64,000 nucleotides of DNA from Candidatus Accumulibacter cognatus (GTDB lineage: Bacteria; Pseudomonadota; Gammaproteobacteria; Burkholderiales; Rhodocyclaceae), in the NCBI GenBank assembly GCA_013414765.1, contig CP058708.1:1359553-1423552 (forward strand), given 5' to 3'. This document shows positions 8,424-17,844 of the stretch, in pieces. Every line of letters starts with the position of its first letter. Positions within the stretch are counted from its first letter, which is position 1. A program made the translations under genes and the position numbers. The notes below the pieces were generated by a model. That model saw only the letters and a list, made by a program, of their open reading frames with translations. It did not search any database and was not told the origin of the DNA.

Positions 8424-9512
8424 TTAGTCCGTCAGCCACGGCAGCAGCGCGGCAGCCGCTTCTTCAGCACCTGAAGGCCAGGGCAGCGCTGGAGCAGCTT
8501 GCTGCCACAAACACGCCAGCGCCTCCCGGAGATGGCCGGCCAGCAGGTCCGCCGCACTGATTTCCCGGCACCGGGCATGCCTGTGCAGCCAGTCGATCAG
8601 GCAATCCTGTTCGGGCCAGTCGTGCCTGCGCACATAAAGGATCGGTGTGCCGTTGCAGGCAGCTTCGGTGAATGTGCCGTAACCAGGTTTGGCGACCACC
8701 GCGTCGACCGCGCACAGGAGGTCGGTCATTGGTCGGTCGAGCGGCTCGAAGTTGCTGGCGTTCGGGTGTGTCACCTGCCAGTCTTGCGGAATCAGCCAGC
8801 GCACGCCGGCGATGCGCGGCCAGTTGGCGATCGGTAGTTGTTGACTAACACCGCCGAAAGCGATCAGGACCAGTCGCTCGTCACTGGCACAGCGTAGTTG
8901 CGCCCGCACGGCCTGGCGGCAGTCCTTGCCGAGATCGGCGACCGGACCAATGGGGCATACCCGTGACAATTCGGTCATGGCCATGCCGGGAGTCAGCCGC
9001 AGGAAGCATTCGGCGCCGTGGTACGCGGCCATCATCTGCTCAAGAATCGGCGCTGCCCAGGGCTCATTGGCAAAGAAATGAGCAAACAGTCCGGCCCAGT
9101 TGAGGGAACACATTGCCAGCGCGGGGATGCCGGCGCGTTCGGCGCCAGCCAGCGGCAGGTAGGCGACATCGCTGAACACCAGTCGGGCTTGCAGTTCGTC
9201 GAGCAGGCGCGCTTCACGGTCCACACGAGCTTCCCAGTCGGCATGTTGGGTACGGTAGGCACGAGCCGTTGCCTCGAGGTCGACGCGCATCGCGTCGTAC
9301 ATCACATAGCCGAAATCACTGCTTTCCGCCAGATGCCTGAAAGGAGTGACAAGGCGGGTTTGCAGCCGAGAGGTGGGCAGCGCACTGCGAAGGGTGATGC
9401 GCAGCTCCGGCAATTGCCGCGCCAGGCGGTTGAGCACCGGCGCCGCTTGCGCCAGGTGGCCGAAGCCGTGTGCCGAGATGTCGACAAAGAGGTGGGGGGG
9501 GCCGGGCATCAT
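8424..9512 (-). CDS. Glycosyltransferase-like protein (GT-B fold, MurG/arabinokinase-N-terminus type)
   Basis: Encodes about 362 residues from the ATG at 9512; the next codon is also ATG (9509). The N-terminus LFVDISAHGFGHLAQAAPVLNRL resembles nucleotide-sugar glycosyltransferases of the MurG-like type, where a GxGH loop lies near the acceptor site. The C-terminal half has LIAFGGVSQQLP and CAVDAVVAKPGYGTFTEAACNGTPILYV, matching the sugar-nucleotide-binding half with the conserved PGYGT loop. No signal peptide or membrane segment is seen. The start lies only 7 bases after the stop of trhP on the same strand, so both are probably one operon. Substrate is unknown; a hexosyl or uronosyl transfer is possible. 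Confidence 0.7.
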   Translation of the reverse strand: MMPGPPHLFVDISAHGFGHLAQAAPVLNRLARQLPELRITLRSALPTSRLQTRLVTPFRHLAESSDFGYVMYDAMRVDLEATARAYRTQHADWEARVDREARLLDELQARLVFSDVAYLPLAGAERAGIPALAMCSLNWAGLFAHFFANEPWAAPILEQMMAAYHGAECFLRLTPGMAMTELSRVCPIGPVADLGKDCRQAVRAQLRCASDERLVLIAFGGVSQQLPIANWPRIAGVRWLIPQDWQVTHPNASNFEPLDRPMTDLLCAVDAVVAKPGYGTFTEAACNGTPILYVRRHDWPEQDCLIDWLHRHARCREISAADLLAGHLREALACLWQQAAPALPWPSGAEEAAAALLPWLTD

Positions 9513-9519
9513 GGCTGAT

Positions 9520-10845
9520 TCAGACGAAGCGTGCCAGCAACGCTCCGGGCAATTCGGCCGGCAGTGGAATCCAAACACGATGGCCATTGCCGGGGGCAAC
9601 GCGAATTTCGGCGCCATCGATATGCTGCATCCGCTCCAGAGCCAGCTGGCGGTTGCCCGTGGGATGGATGATCTCGAGGCGGTCGCCCACCGCAAAGCGA
9701 TTCTTGACCTCGATCAGCGCCAACTGGCGCGCTGCGTCCCACGCCAGTACGTCGCCGACATAGAGACTGCGTCCCGATTCGGAATGACCGCGCAGGTAAT
9801 TCTGTCTCTCATGTTCGTGGTGGCGCTGATAAAAACCGTCGGTGTAGCCGCGATTGGCCAGCCCTTCAAGTTCGCCGAGCAGTCCGGGGTCGAACGGTCG
9901 CCCGGCGACGGCATCATCGATGGCACGACGATAGACCTGCGCGGTGCGCGCCACATAGTAGGGCGACTTGGTACGCCCCTCGATCTTCAGCGAGTCGACA
10001 CCGATCTCGGTCAGGCGCTGGACATGCTCGACGGCCCGCAGATCCTTCGAGTTCATGATATAGGTACCGTGCTCATCCTCGTCGACCGGCATCAGTTCGC
10101 CACGCCGCGCCTTCTCCTCGAGCAGCCAGACGCGATCCCCTGATCGTGCATCGGGTGAATTGGGTGGCTGGGGAGAACTGGCGGCATGGACATCGCCAGC
10201 CGCATCCACTTCACCTGCCTGAAGCCGATAATCCCAGCGACACGAGTTGGTACAGGTACCCTGATTGGGGTCACGATGGTTGAAGTATCCGGACAGCAGG
10301 CAGCGCCCTGAATAGGCGACGCAGAGCGCGCCGTGGACGAAGACTTCGAGTTCGATGTCGGGACATTGCTGACGAATCTCGGCGACTTCGTCGAGCGACA
10401 GTTCGCGTGAAAGGATGACCCGCCTGATGCCGAGCTTCTGCCAGAAACGCACCGCCGCAAAGTTGACGGTATTGGCCTGTACCGAGAGATGTACCGGCAT
10501 CTGCGGCCATGTCTCGCACACCAGGTCGATCAGACCGGGGTCGGCCATGATCAGGGCGTCAGGCCGAAGTGCGACGACAGGCGCCATGTCGGACAGGTAG
10601 CTGTGGACCTTGCGATTGTGCGGCAGGACGTTGCTGACCACATAGAGTTTGCTGCCGGCGGCGTGTGCCTCGCCGATGGCGGTGCCGAGTGTGGCGAGGT
10701 CTCCGAAGTCGTTGTTGCGCACCCGCAGGCTGTAGCGCGGCTGGCCGGCATAGACCGCGTCGGCACCGAAAGCCAGGGCGGCGCGCAGCATCGCCAGCGA
10801 CCCCGCGGGTGCGAGCAATTCGGGGGCGGTCAGGACTGCGGGCAT
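9520..10845 (-). CDS. trhP: tRNA uridine-34 hydroxylation protein TrhP (peptidase U32 family, YegQ)
   Basis: Encodes 441 residues from the ATG at 10845; a start at 10887 would add 14 residues before the conserved beginning (APELLAPAGSLAML). The sequence follows E. coli YegQ closely: GADAVYAGQPRYSLRVRNN, PDALIMADPGLI, PVHLSVQANTVN, RVILSRELSLDE, and the cysteine cluster HGALCVAYSGRCLLSGYF followed by GTCTNSCRWDY, probably an Fe-S site. TrhP works with prephenate-derived chemistry to make ho5U34 in tRNA. An insertion-like stretch near residues 225-255 (SPQPPNSPDARSG) replaces the usual short loop. It is divergent from rng, whose start lies 83 bases away. Confidence 0.9.
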   Translation of the reverse strand: MPAVLTAPELLAPAGSLAMLRAALAFGADAVYAGQPRYSLRVRNNDFGDLATLGTAIGEAHAAGSKLYVVSNVLPHNRKVHSYLSDMAPVVALRPDALIMADPGLIDLVCETWPQMPVHLSVQANTVNFAAVRFWQKLGIRRVILSRELSLDEVAEIRQQCPDIELEVFVHGALCVAYSGRCLLSGYFNHRDPNQGTCTNSCRWDYRLQAGEVDAAGDVHAASSPQPPNSPDARSGDRVWLLEEKARRGELMPVDEDEHGTYIMNSKDLRAVEHVQRLTEIGVDSLKIEGRTKSPYYVARTAQVYRRAIDDAVAGRPFDPGLLGELEGLANRGYTDGFYQRHHEHERQNYLRGHSESGRSLYVGDVLAWDAARQLALIEVKNRFAVGDRLEIIHPTGNRQLALERMQHIDGAEIRVAPGNGHRVWIPLPAELPGALLARFV

Positions 10846-10928
10846 CCGGGAGAGCTTCGGCACGGGTAGAATGTGGCAAACCGCCATGTTACTCCCATTT
10901 CCACTCCCATTCTCCAGATTGCCCCGCC

Positions 10929-12383
10929 ATGTCCGAAGAGATCCTGATCAACTTTACCCCGCAGGAAACGCGCGTCGCCGTCATGCATCAGGGCGTCGTG
11001 CAGGAACTGCACATCGAACGCAGCGCCAGTCGTGGCTTCGTTGGCAATATCTACGTGGGACGCATTGTTCGCATCCTGCCAGGTATGCAATCGGCGTTCA
11101 TCGACATCGGCCTCGGCCGTACCGCGTTTCTGCATGTTGCCGACATTCGCGAGCCGCGTCCGAGCGACGAACCGCTGCGACCGATCGAGCGCCTGTTGTT
11201 CGAAGGACAAAGCATTCTGGTGCAGGTGATCAAGGACCCGATGGGCAGCAAGGGCGCACGCCTGTCTACGCAGGTGTCGATCGCCGGACGGATGCTGGTC
11301 TACCTGCCGCAGGACAAGCACATCGGGATCTCACAGCGCATCGAGCGAGAGTCCGAACGTGAAGCGCTGCGCGAGAAACTGGGTCGCCTGGTACCCGGCG
11401 ACGAGGTCGGTGGCTTCATCGTCCGCACCATGGCCGAGAGCGCGAGCGAGGCCGAGCTCGCCAAGGACATCGAGTACTTGCGCAAACTCTGGCGCGACAT
11501 CCTGACGCAATCGACCACCGCCGCCCCCCCTTCCCTGCTCTACCAGGAGTTGTCGCTGGCACAGCGGGTACTGCGCGATTTCGTCAACCCCGAGACGGCA
11601 CGTATCGTCATCGACTCGCGCGAAAACTTCCAGAGGCTCACCAATTTTGCCGCCGAGTACACGCCGACGGTCGCACCCTTGCTGGAACACTATGTCGGCG
11701 AACGGCCGCTTTTCGACCTGCATGGCGTGGAAGACGAACTGCAGAAGGCCCTCGCCCGCCGCGTCGATCTGAAATCCGGGGGGTACCTGATCATCGATCA
11801 AACCGAGGCGATGACCACCATCGACGTCAATACCGGTGGCTTCGTCGGCGTACGCAACTTCGACGACACCATTTTCAAGACCAATCTCGAAGCCGCACAG
11901 ACGATCGCGCGCCAACTGCGCCTGCGCAACCTGGGCGGCATCATCATCATCGACTTCATCGACATGGAAAACGAAGAGCACCGCACGGCGGTCCTCAGCG
12001 AGTTCAACAAGGCCCTGGCGCGTGACCATACGCGTCTGACGGTCAATGGCTTCACCGCACTTGGACTGGTCGAGATGACCCGCAAGCGGACGCGCGAGTC
12101 GCTTGCACATGTGTTGTGTGAGGAATGCCCGACCTGTGGCGGGCGTGGCGAGGTCAAGACGGCGCGCACCGTGTGTTACGAAATCCTGCGCGAACTGCTG
12201 CGTGAAGCCCGCCAATTCAACGCGCGCGAATATCGCGTGCTCGGCAACCAGGCGGTGATCGACCGCTTTCTCGACGAAGAGTCGCAGGGTCTGGCCATGC
12301 TCTCCGACTTCATCGGCAAACCAATTTCACTTCAGGCGGAGCCCAGCTACTCGCAGGAGCAATACGACATCGTGCTGATGTGA
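10929..12383 (+). CDS. rng: Ribonuclease G
   Basis: Encodes 484 residues from the ATG at 10929. RNase G matures the 5' end of 16S rRNA and turns over some mRNAs in the cytoplasm. The N-terminal S1 domain is visible (GNIYVGRIVRILPGMQSAFIDIGLGRTAFLH), then the RNase E/G catalytic core with Asp299 in DVNTGG and Asp342 in DFIDM, spaced 43 residues apart as in RNase E Asp303/Asp346. The zinc-link cysteines are at 400 and 403 (CPTC). The length is RNase G-like: no long C-terminal scaffold as in RNase E. It marks the left edge of the defence island. An in-frame extension upstream to 10665 is antisense to trhP and is rejected. Confidence 0.96.
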   Translation: MSEEILINFTPQETRVAVMHQGVVQELHIERSASRGFVGNIYVGRIVRILPGMQSAFIDIGLGRTAFLHVADIREPRPSDEPLRPIERLLFEGQSILVQVIKDPMGSKGARLSTQVSIAGRMLVYLPQDKHIGISQRIERESEREALREKLGRLVPGDEVGGFIVRTMAESASEAELAKDIEYLRKLWRDILTQSTTAAPPSLLYQELSLAQRVLRDFVNPETARIVIDSRENFQRLTNFAAEYTPTVAPLLEHYVGERPLFDLHGVEDELQKALARRVDLKSGGYLIIDQTEAMTTIDVNTGGFVGVRNFDDTIFKTNLEAAQTIARQLRLRNLGGIIIIDFIDMENEEHRTAVLSEFNKALARDHTRLTVNGFTALGLVEMTRKRTRESLAHVLCEECPTCGGRGEVKTARTVCYEILRELLREARQFNAREYRVLGNQAVIDRFLDEESQGLAMLSDFIGKPISLQAEPSYSQEQYDIVLM

Positions 12384-12512
12384 GATTGCGGGGCGGCCCG
12401 CTACGTCTCACCTGCTCAATGCCCGCATGGAGTGAACCCAAGTACAGAGGATGGTCGCACGAGGTCATGCTCCAATGCGCCTACGGCGTGACAAGAAGCA
12501 GGGAGGCTAGAT
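12384..12512. other. Left boundary of the defence island
   Basis: 129 bases between rng and the helicase gene. No tRNA, attachment-site repeat or terminator hairpin was recognised. A GGGAGG Shine-Dalgarno motif sits at 12501-12506, 6 bases before the TTG start of the helicase gene. No matching direct repeat was found at the right edge of the island. Confidence 0.5.
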
Positions 12513-15500
12513 TTGAACGTCTTCGATTTCCGCCAGCACATCGTCAACGAGTACTCGGAGTTCACCCGCAGCTTTACGCGCATCAAGGCCGAGGACATAC
12601 AGTCGTACGTCACCAAGGCATACGACTCGCAGAAGTACTGGCCCGAGCCGCTCATCCAGGTTAACCCGAATTTCAAACCCGGAGGAACCGTTCAACAGCT
12701 CGTGCAAGCTGGGCAGTTACACCCTACGTGCGCGGAGATTTTCCGCCTGGGCAAGAACGAGTCATCCGTCGGGGTTCCGCTGCCCCTGCACACCCACCAG
12801 CAAGAGGCCATCCGCTTCGCCGCAGCGGGTGAGAGCTATGTGATGACCACCGGCACTGGCTCCGGCAAGTCTCTTGCGTATTTCATTCCCATCGTCGACG
12901 CTTGTTTGAAGGCGAGGCTGGCCGCGTCGGAGCGGCGGACCCGAGCCATTGTCATCTATCCGATGAACGCGTTGGCGAACAGCCAGTTGGAGGAATTGAA
13001 GAAGTTCCTCGGCAGCGAGCCCGGCCGGCGGCCGGTCACCTTCGGCCGTTACACCGGCCAGGAGGATGACGCAGAACGCCAAGCGATGGCGGCCAATCCG
13101 CCGGACATCCTGCTGACCAACTTCATGATGCTCGAATTGCTCATGACGCGGCAGAACGAGCACGACCGCGTGGTGATGCGCAATGCCAAAGGGCTGCGCT
13201 TCCTCGTTCTGGACGAACTGCATACGTATCGCGGGCGCCAGGGAGCCGATGTGGCCCTGCTGGTTCGCCGTGTTCGCGAGGCCCTCGGGGATAAACTGGT
13301 GTGCATCGGCACCTCTGCGACGATGGCGACCGATGGCACGGAGAGGGAGCACAACACTGCGGTGGCCAGAGTGGCCACGCGGCTATTTGGCACCGCCATT
13401 CCCAGCCACAACATCGTCACGGAAACCCTGCAACGCGTGACACCAGCAACGGAAACACTGAAGACGGTTGCTCCAGTGTTGGCCGCTGCGATCGATGCAG
13501 GTGTACCGAATATCTCCTTCGACGAGTTGGCCACACATCCCATGTCGGTCTGGGTCGAACTGACGCTTGGCCTGGACTATGAAAGTGGCAAGCCGAGGCG
13601 GGCGCGTCCCAAGACGCTGAAGCAAGCGGCGATTCTCCTGGCCGAGGCATCGGGGCGACCTGAGGATGTATGCCGGAGATACCTAGAGCAGTTCCTGCTG
13701 CGCGCCTACGGTGTGATGGATGACGCCGGCAAGCCGCTATTCGCATTCAAACTGCACCAGTTCATCTCTGGTGGCGGCAAGGTCTATTCAACCCTCGAGG
13801 CCCCTGGGAAACGCGAGATCACACTCGATGGTCAGCAGTTCGTAGCCGGCGACCGGAGTCGCCACCTCTACAACCTCCATTTCTGCCGTGACTGCGGCCA
13901 GGAGTACGTGCCCGTTTGGGATGTCGACGGGCCGGAGGGGCGAGCCTTCGAGCGACGGAGCATTGACGAACGCCAACACGAGGATGACGGCGTGAAGTTC
14001 GGCTTTCTAATGCCGGACGCCGCAGGCATCTGGAACGACGCTGACATTGAGCGCTACCCGGAAACTTGGGTCGAGGAGCGCGCCGACGGCGAGTGGCGCA
14101 TCAAGTCGAGCTACCGCAAGTACGTACCACAAGCGGCAAAGGTGCGGCCGGATGGAGTCACGACAACTGAAGGCGGGCTGCGTGCTTGGTTTATTCCGGG
14201 GAGCTTCCGCTTCTGCCTCGGGTGTGGCACGACCCACTCAACCTCGGGGAAGGACTCGTTGCGATTGACGTCGCTATCCGGCGAGGGTCGAAGCTCGGCA
14301 ACGACGATGCTGACTTTGGCATCGCTGCGCTACCTGTACGAGCAGGACGAACACCTCGGTGCCGAGGCCAAGAAGGTCTTGGGCTTCTCAGACAACCGCC
14401 AAGACGCCGCGCTTCAGGCAGGCCATTTCAATGACTTCGTGCAAGTCCTGCTAACGCGAGCTGCGCTGCTCGCAGCCTTCACCAAGGACGACGGTCGGGC
14501 CTTGTCCGAGAAGGAGGTGGCCAATGCCGTGTTCGAGGCACTCGGCTTCGACCGCGACGACCCGGGCGCTCGTGCAGAGTACATGCAGCAACCGGATGTC
14601 AAAGGCAATACACGGCGCCAGGTGCAGGATGCCATGCGGGCAATCCTGGGCTATCGGAGTTTCTTCGACCTGCGCCGCGGCTGGCGCTTCAACAACCCCA
14701 ACCTCGAACAACTTGGGCTCGTCCGCATCAACTATCAGGATATTGACGACCTCGCGGCAGACGCCGACCAATGGGTCAATGCTCCCCAGGTGCTTCGGGC
14801 CGCCAATGCGCAAGAGCGCGCCGCAGTCTTGCGCGTTCTTTTCGAGACCATGCGCCAGGGCTTGTGCATTGCCACCCGTTACCTCGATCGGACTGAGCTC
14901 GACCAATTACGCACGCAGAGCTATGCCAACCTCCGCGAGCCCTGGGGATTCACTGAGGATGAGCGCCCCGTTCCAGCACGCTGGTTTGTCACACGCAGGC
15001 CGAAAGACCACGTAGGTCATCGTGGTCGGAAGCTCAATCTCGACGATTTCCTGGTCATTGGTTCAAGTCGTTCGCGGATCGGGCGCGAACTAAAGAAATC
15101 CAGCACATGGGGTGGAGGCAACCCGTATGTGACCCAGATCAAGGACGACACTTACCCGGAAGTCATCGCCGCACTACTGAAGGCGGCTGAGAGCTACGGC
15201 CTCGTCCGACAAGAGGAGACAGACATAGGAGTTACGGGTTGGCAACTGAATGGCGCTGCTCTGCTCTGGACTCCGGGTGAGGGGACCAGTCCGAAGCAAT
15301 CAAATGACAATCGGTTCTTCCGCAACCTGTACCGAAACATTGCGGGGATGCTTGCCAACCCAGAGCACGAGCTCTTCGATTTCGAGGCGAGGGAGCACAC
15401 GGCGCAAGTCGAGCAAGACGACCGCCTCGAGCGCGAGGCGCGTTTCCGCTTCACCGACAAGGACCGCAAGGAGTGGCGCGACAAGAAAGGTAGCGAGCTC

Positions 15501-17834
15501 GAATGGCTGCCCGTTCTGTTTTGCTCGCCGACCATGGAGCTGGGGGTCGACATCTCGTCGCTCAACACCGTCTACATGCGCAACGTGCCACCCACACCCG
15601 CCAACTATGCCCAGCGCAGCGGCCGAGCCGGGCGAGCAGGTCAGCCGGCGCTGGCGATTACCTACTGTGCGGCGCAAAGCCCGCACGACCAGTACTACTT
15701 CCGTGACCCGGTGCGAATGGTCCATGGGCAGGTCAATCCGCCGACTCTGGACCTCGCCAACCGCGAACTCGTGCAGAGCCATATGCATGCCATCTGGTTG
15801 GCCGAGACCGGCAAGAAGCTCGACAGCAGCATTCGTGGCCTGCTCGACATGAGTCACCCGGCGGCCCTGCCCATCCTGGAGGAGCTGGCTGCCGACCTGG
15901 ACAGGCCCGAGGCCAAGAGGCGCGCCCATCAGCGTGGGCTGGCCGTCCTGGATATGCTCAAGGACGAGCTCACCCCGCAGCGCGCACCCTGGTTCACCGA
16001 GACATGGCCGGAGACCGCTTTCCAGTGCGCATACAAGGAGCTCGACGAAGCCCTGAAGCGCTGGCGCGATTTGTATCGCGCCACGGCGCGACAGATCGAG
16101 CTGAATTTCAAGATCGAGAACAACCCGGCGGCCAGCGAGCGCGAACGTCGAGAGGCGCAGCAGCGTCACAACGAAGCACGCAAGCAGCGCGACCTGCTGC
16201 TCGCCGGCGAGAGTGCCTTCAACTCGGACTTCTACACCTACCGCTACCTGGCGAGTCAGGGCTTCCTGCCCGGCTACAACTTCCCTCGCCTCCCTCTGCT
16301 GGCCTACATCCCCGCGCGCCGAGGCAACATCGGCCGCGAGAGCTTCCTCTCCCGTCCGCGCTTCCTGGCGCTGGGTGAGTTTGGTCCGTACAGCCTGATC
16401 TATCACGAAGGCAGCCAGTACCGGGTCACCAAAGCGCTACTCACCATCACCAGCCAGGACCAGGTCACCGAGGGCGCCCGCCTGGCCACAGAGGTGGCAC
16501 GTCTGTGTCCGTCCTGCGGCTATGGTCACTTCCGTTCGCAACGCGATGCCGACCGCTGCTTCTCTTGTGGTGCCTCGTTGGCGGCTGCCGAGGAGGTCAA
16601 GCACCTGTATCGCATCGAGAACGTGTCCACCAAGCGCGCGGAGCGCATCACCGCCAACGAGGAAGAGCGGGTGCGCCAAGGCTACGAGATGCAGACCACC
16701 CTGCAATTCGCCGAGGCGGACGAGCGGTTGCAGAAGCTCACTACCGAGGTACTGGATTCCCAGGGTCCGCTGCTGGAGCTTCAGTACGGCCCGGCGGCCA
16801 CCGTCTGGCGCATGAACTTTGGTTGGCGCCGCCGCAAGGACACGAAAGTGCTGGGGTTCATGATGAACTCGATTACCGGCCACTGGGTCGGCGGCGTCGA
16901 TGATGCCGGAGAAGAGAGCGGAGACGACGTGCCGCCGGACAAGACGCCGCCGCAGCGCATCGTTCCCTACGTCGAGGATCGCCGCAACATCCTCATCATA
17001 CGGCCTCACCACGGTCTGGGCGAACTGTCGGCGTCCACGTTGGCCACGCTGCAGTACGCACTCAAGCGCGGCATCGAGTCCGTGTACCAGCTCGAAGAGA
17101 GCGAGCTGATGGCCGAGCCCTTGCCGACGCGTGACAACCGGCAATCCCTCCTGTTCTATGAAGCCGCCGAGGGCGGTGCCGGCGTCCTGACCCGCCTCGC
17201 GACCGAGTCCAGCGCACTGGCGGCCGTGGCTGCCGAGGCGCTGGAAATCATGCACTTCAAGCGCCCGGCCGGAGGGCAGCCGTGGGTCAAGGCTGCGCTC
17301 GACGAGGAGCTGGGCGACGACGGCCAGCCTATCTGTGAGGCCGGCTGCTACAAATGCCTGCTGTCCTACTATAACCAGCCTGACCACCCGCTCATCGACC
17401 GCCAGGACAAGGAGACCGGTGGCTTGGTTCTCGAAATGCTGTGCCGCCTTACGCAGTCCGAAGCCAAGCTTGGTACTCATGGGCGGGCACCCGAGCAACA
17501 CAGCGCCGAGTTGGCTCGTACCGCAGGCAGTTCGCTGGAGCATGCCTGGCTGGCATATGTCGAGCAGCATGGCCACCGCAAGCCCGACCGTGGGCAGCAC
17601 ATTATCGCCTTGGCGCAGACCTGCGCCGATTTCTTCTACGACGACTACCAGCTGGCGGTTTTCATCGACGGCCCCCACCATGAAGCCGAGGTTCAGCAAA
17701 CCCAGGACGAGGCCATCACCCGGCGCCTGGAGGAGCAAGGCTACCTGGTCGTTCGCTTCTCGCGGATCACCAGCGAATGGCCCACTGTCTTCGCCGCCCA
17801 TGCCGACCTGTTCGGTGCCAGCAAGAACCAATAA
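12513..17834 (+). CDS. YprA-family DEAD/DEAH helicase with DUF1998 and C-terminal nuclease-like domain
   Basis: Encodes 1773 residues from a TTG at 12513 that has a GGGAGG site 6 bases upstream. Helicase motifs: Walker A TTGTGSGKS (residues 112-120), DELH box (234-237), GTSAT motif III, and QRSGRAGR motif VI (1034-1041). Several cysteine pairs occur, including CPSCG and CFSCG. The DUF1998 zinc site is CEAGCYKC (Cys1608, 1612, 1615). The last about 100 residues look like a DUF559/Vsr-type nuclease: Asp1706, then FIDGPHH with Asp1719, then VVRFSR. This fits DruE of Druantia and other YprA/MrfA-type helicases more than the split DrmA/DrmB of DISARM. It likely translocates on DNA and may cut it. 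It is followed 10 bases later by a DrmD-like helicase. The defence role is inferred from family and context. Confidence 0.9.
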   Translation: MNVFDFRQHIVNEYSEFTRSFTRIKAEDIQSYVTKAYDSQKYWPEPLIQVNPNFKPGGTVQQLVQAGQLHPTCAEIFRLGKNESSVGVPLPLHTHQQEAIRFAAAGESYVMTTGTGSGKSLAYFIPIVDACLKARLAASERRTRAIVIYPMNALANSQLEELKKFLGSEPGRRPVTFGRYTGQEDDAERQAMAANPPDILLTNFMMLELLMTRQNEHDRVVMRNAKGLRFLVLDELHTYRGRQGADVALLVRRVREALGDKLVCIGTSATMATDGTEREHNTAVARVATRLFGTAIPSHNIVTETLQRVTPATETLKTVAPVLAAAIDAGVPNISFDELATHPMSVWVELTLGLDYESGKPRRARPKTLKQAAILLAEASGRPEDVCRRYLEQFLLRAYGVMDDAGKPLFAFKLHQFISGGGKVYSTLEAPGKREITLDGQQFVAGDRSRHLYNLHFCRDCGQEYVPVWDVDGPEGRAFERRSIDERQHEDDGVKFGFLMPDAAGIWNDADIERYPETWVEERADGEWRIKSSYRKYVPQAAKVRPDGVTTTEGGLRAWFIPGSFRFCLGCGTTHSTSGKDSLRLTSLSGEGRSSATTMLTLASLRYLYEQDEHLGAEAKKVLGFSDNRQDAALQAGHFNDFVQVLLTRAALLAAFTKDDGRALSEKEVANAVFEALGFDRDDPGARAEYMQQPDVKGNTRRQVQDAMRAILGYRSFFDLRRGWRFNNPNLEQLGLVRINYQDIDDLAADADQWVNAPQVLRAANAQERAAVLRVLFETMRQGLCIATRYLDRTELDQLRTQSYANLREPWGFTEDERPVPARWFVTRRPKDHVGHRGRKLNLDDFLVIGSSRSRIGRELKKSSTWGGGNPYVTQIKDDTYPEVIAALLKAAESYGLVRQEETDIGVTGWQLNGAALLWTPGEGTSPKQSNDNRFFRNLYRNIAGMLANPEHELFDFEAREHTAQVEQDDRLEREARFRFTDKDRKEWRDKKGSELEWLPVLFCSPTMELGVDISSLNTVYMRNVPPTPANYAQRSGRAGRAGQPALAITYCAAQSPHDQYYFRDPVRMVHGQVNPPTLDLANRELVQSHMHAIWLAETGKKLDSSIRGLLDMSHPAALPILEELAADLDRPEAKRRAHQRGLAVLDMLKDELTPQRAPWFTETWPETAFQCAYKELDEALKRWRDLYRATARQIELNFKIENNPAASERERREAQQRHNEARKQRDLLLAGESAFNSDFYTYRYLASQGFLPGYNFPRLPLLAYIPARRGNIGRESFLSRPRFLALGEFGPYSLIYHEGSQYRVTKALLTITSQDQVTEGARLATEVARLCPSCGYGHFRSQRDADRCFSCGASLAAAEEVKHLYRIENVSTKRAERITANEEERVRQGYEMQTTLQFAEADERLQKLTTEVLDSQGPLLELQYGPAATVWRMNFGWRRRKDTKVLGFMMNSITGHWVGGVDDAGEESGDDVPPDKTPPQRIVPYVEDRRNILIIRPHHGLGELSASTLATLQYALKRGIESVYQLEESELMAEPLPTRDNRQSLLFYEAAEGGAGVLTRLATESSALAAVAAEALEIMHFKRPAGGQPWVKAALDEELGDDGQPICEAGCYKCLLSYYNQPDHPLIDRQDKETGGLVLEMLCRLTQSEAKLGTHGRAPEQHSAELARTAGSSLEHAWLAYVEQHGHRKPDRGQHIIALAQTCADFFYDDYQLAVFIDGPHHEAEVQQTQDEAITRRLEEQGYLVVRFSRITSEWPTVFAAHADLFGASKNQ

Positions 17835-17844
17835 AGAATAAGCG

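Noticed and set aside
12513-17834. Complete Druantia system
   Set aside because: DruE-like only; no other Druantia genes (DruA-D, DruF-H types) adjoin, while DrmD-like and methylase genes do.
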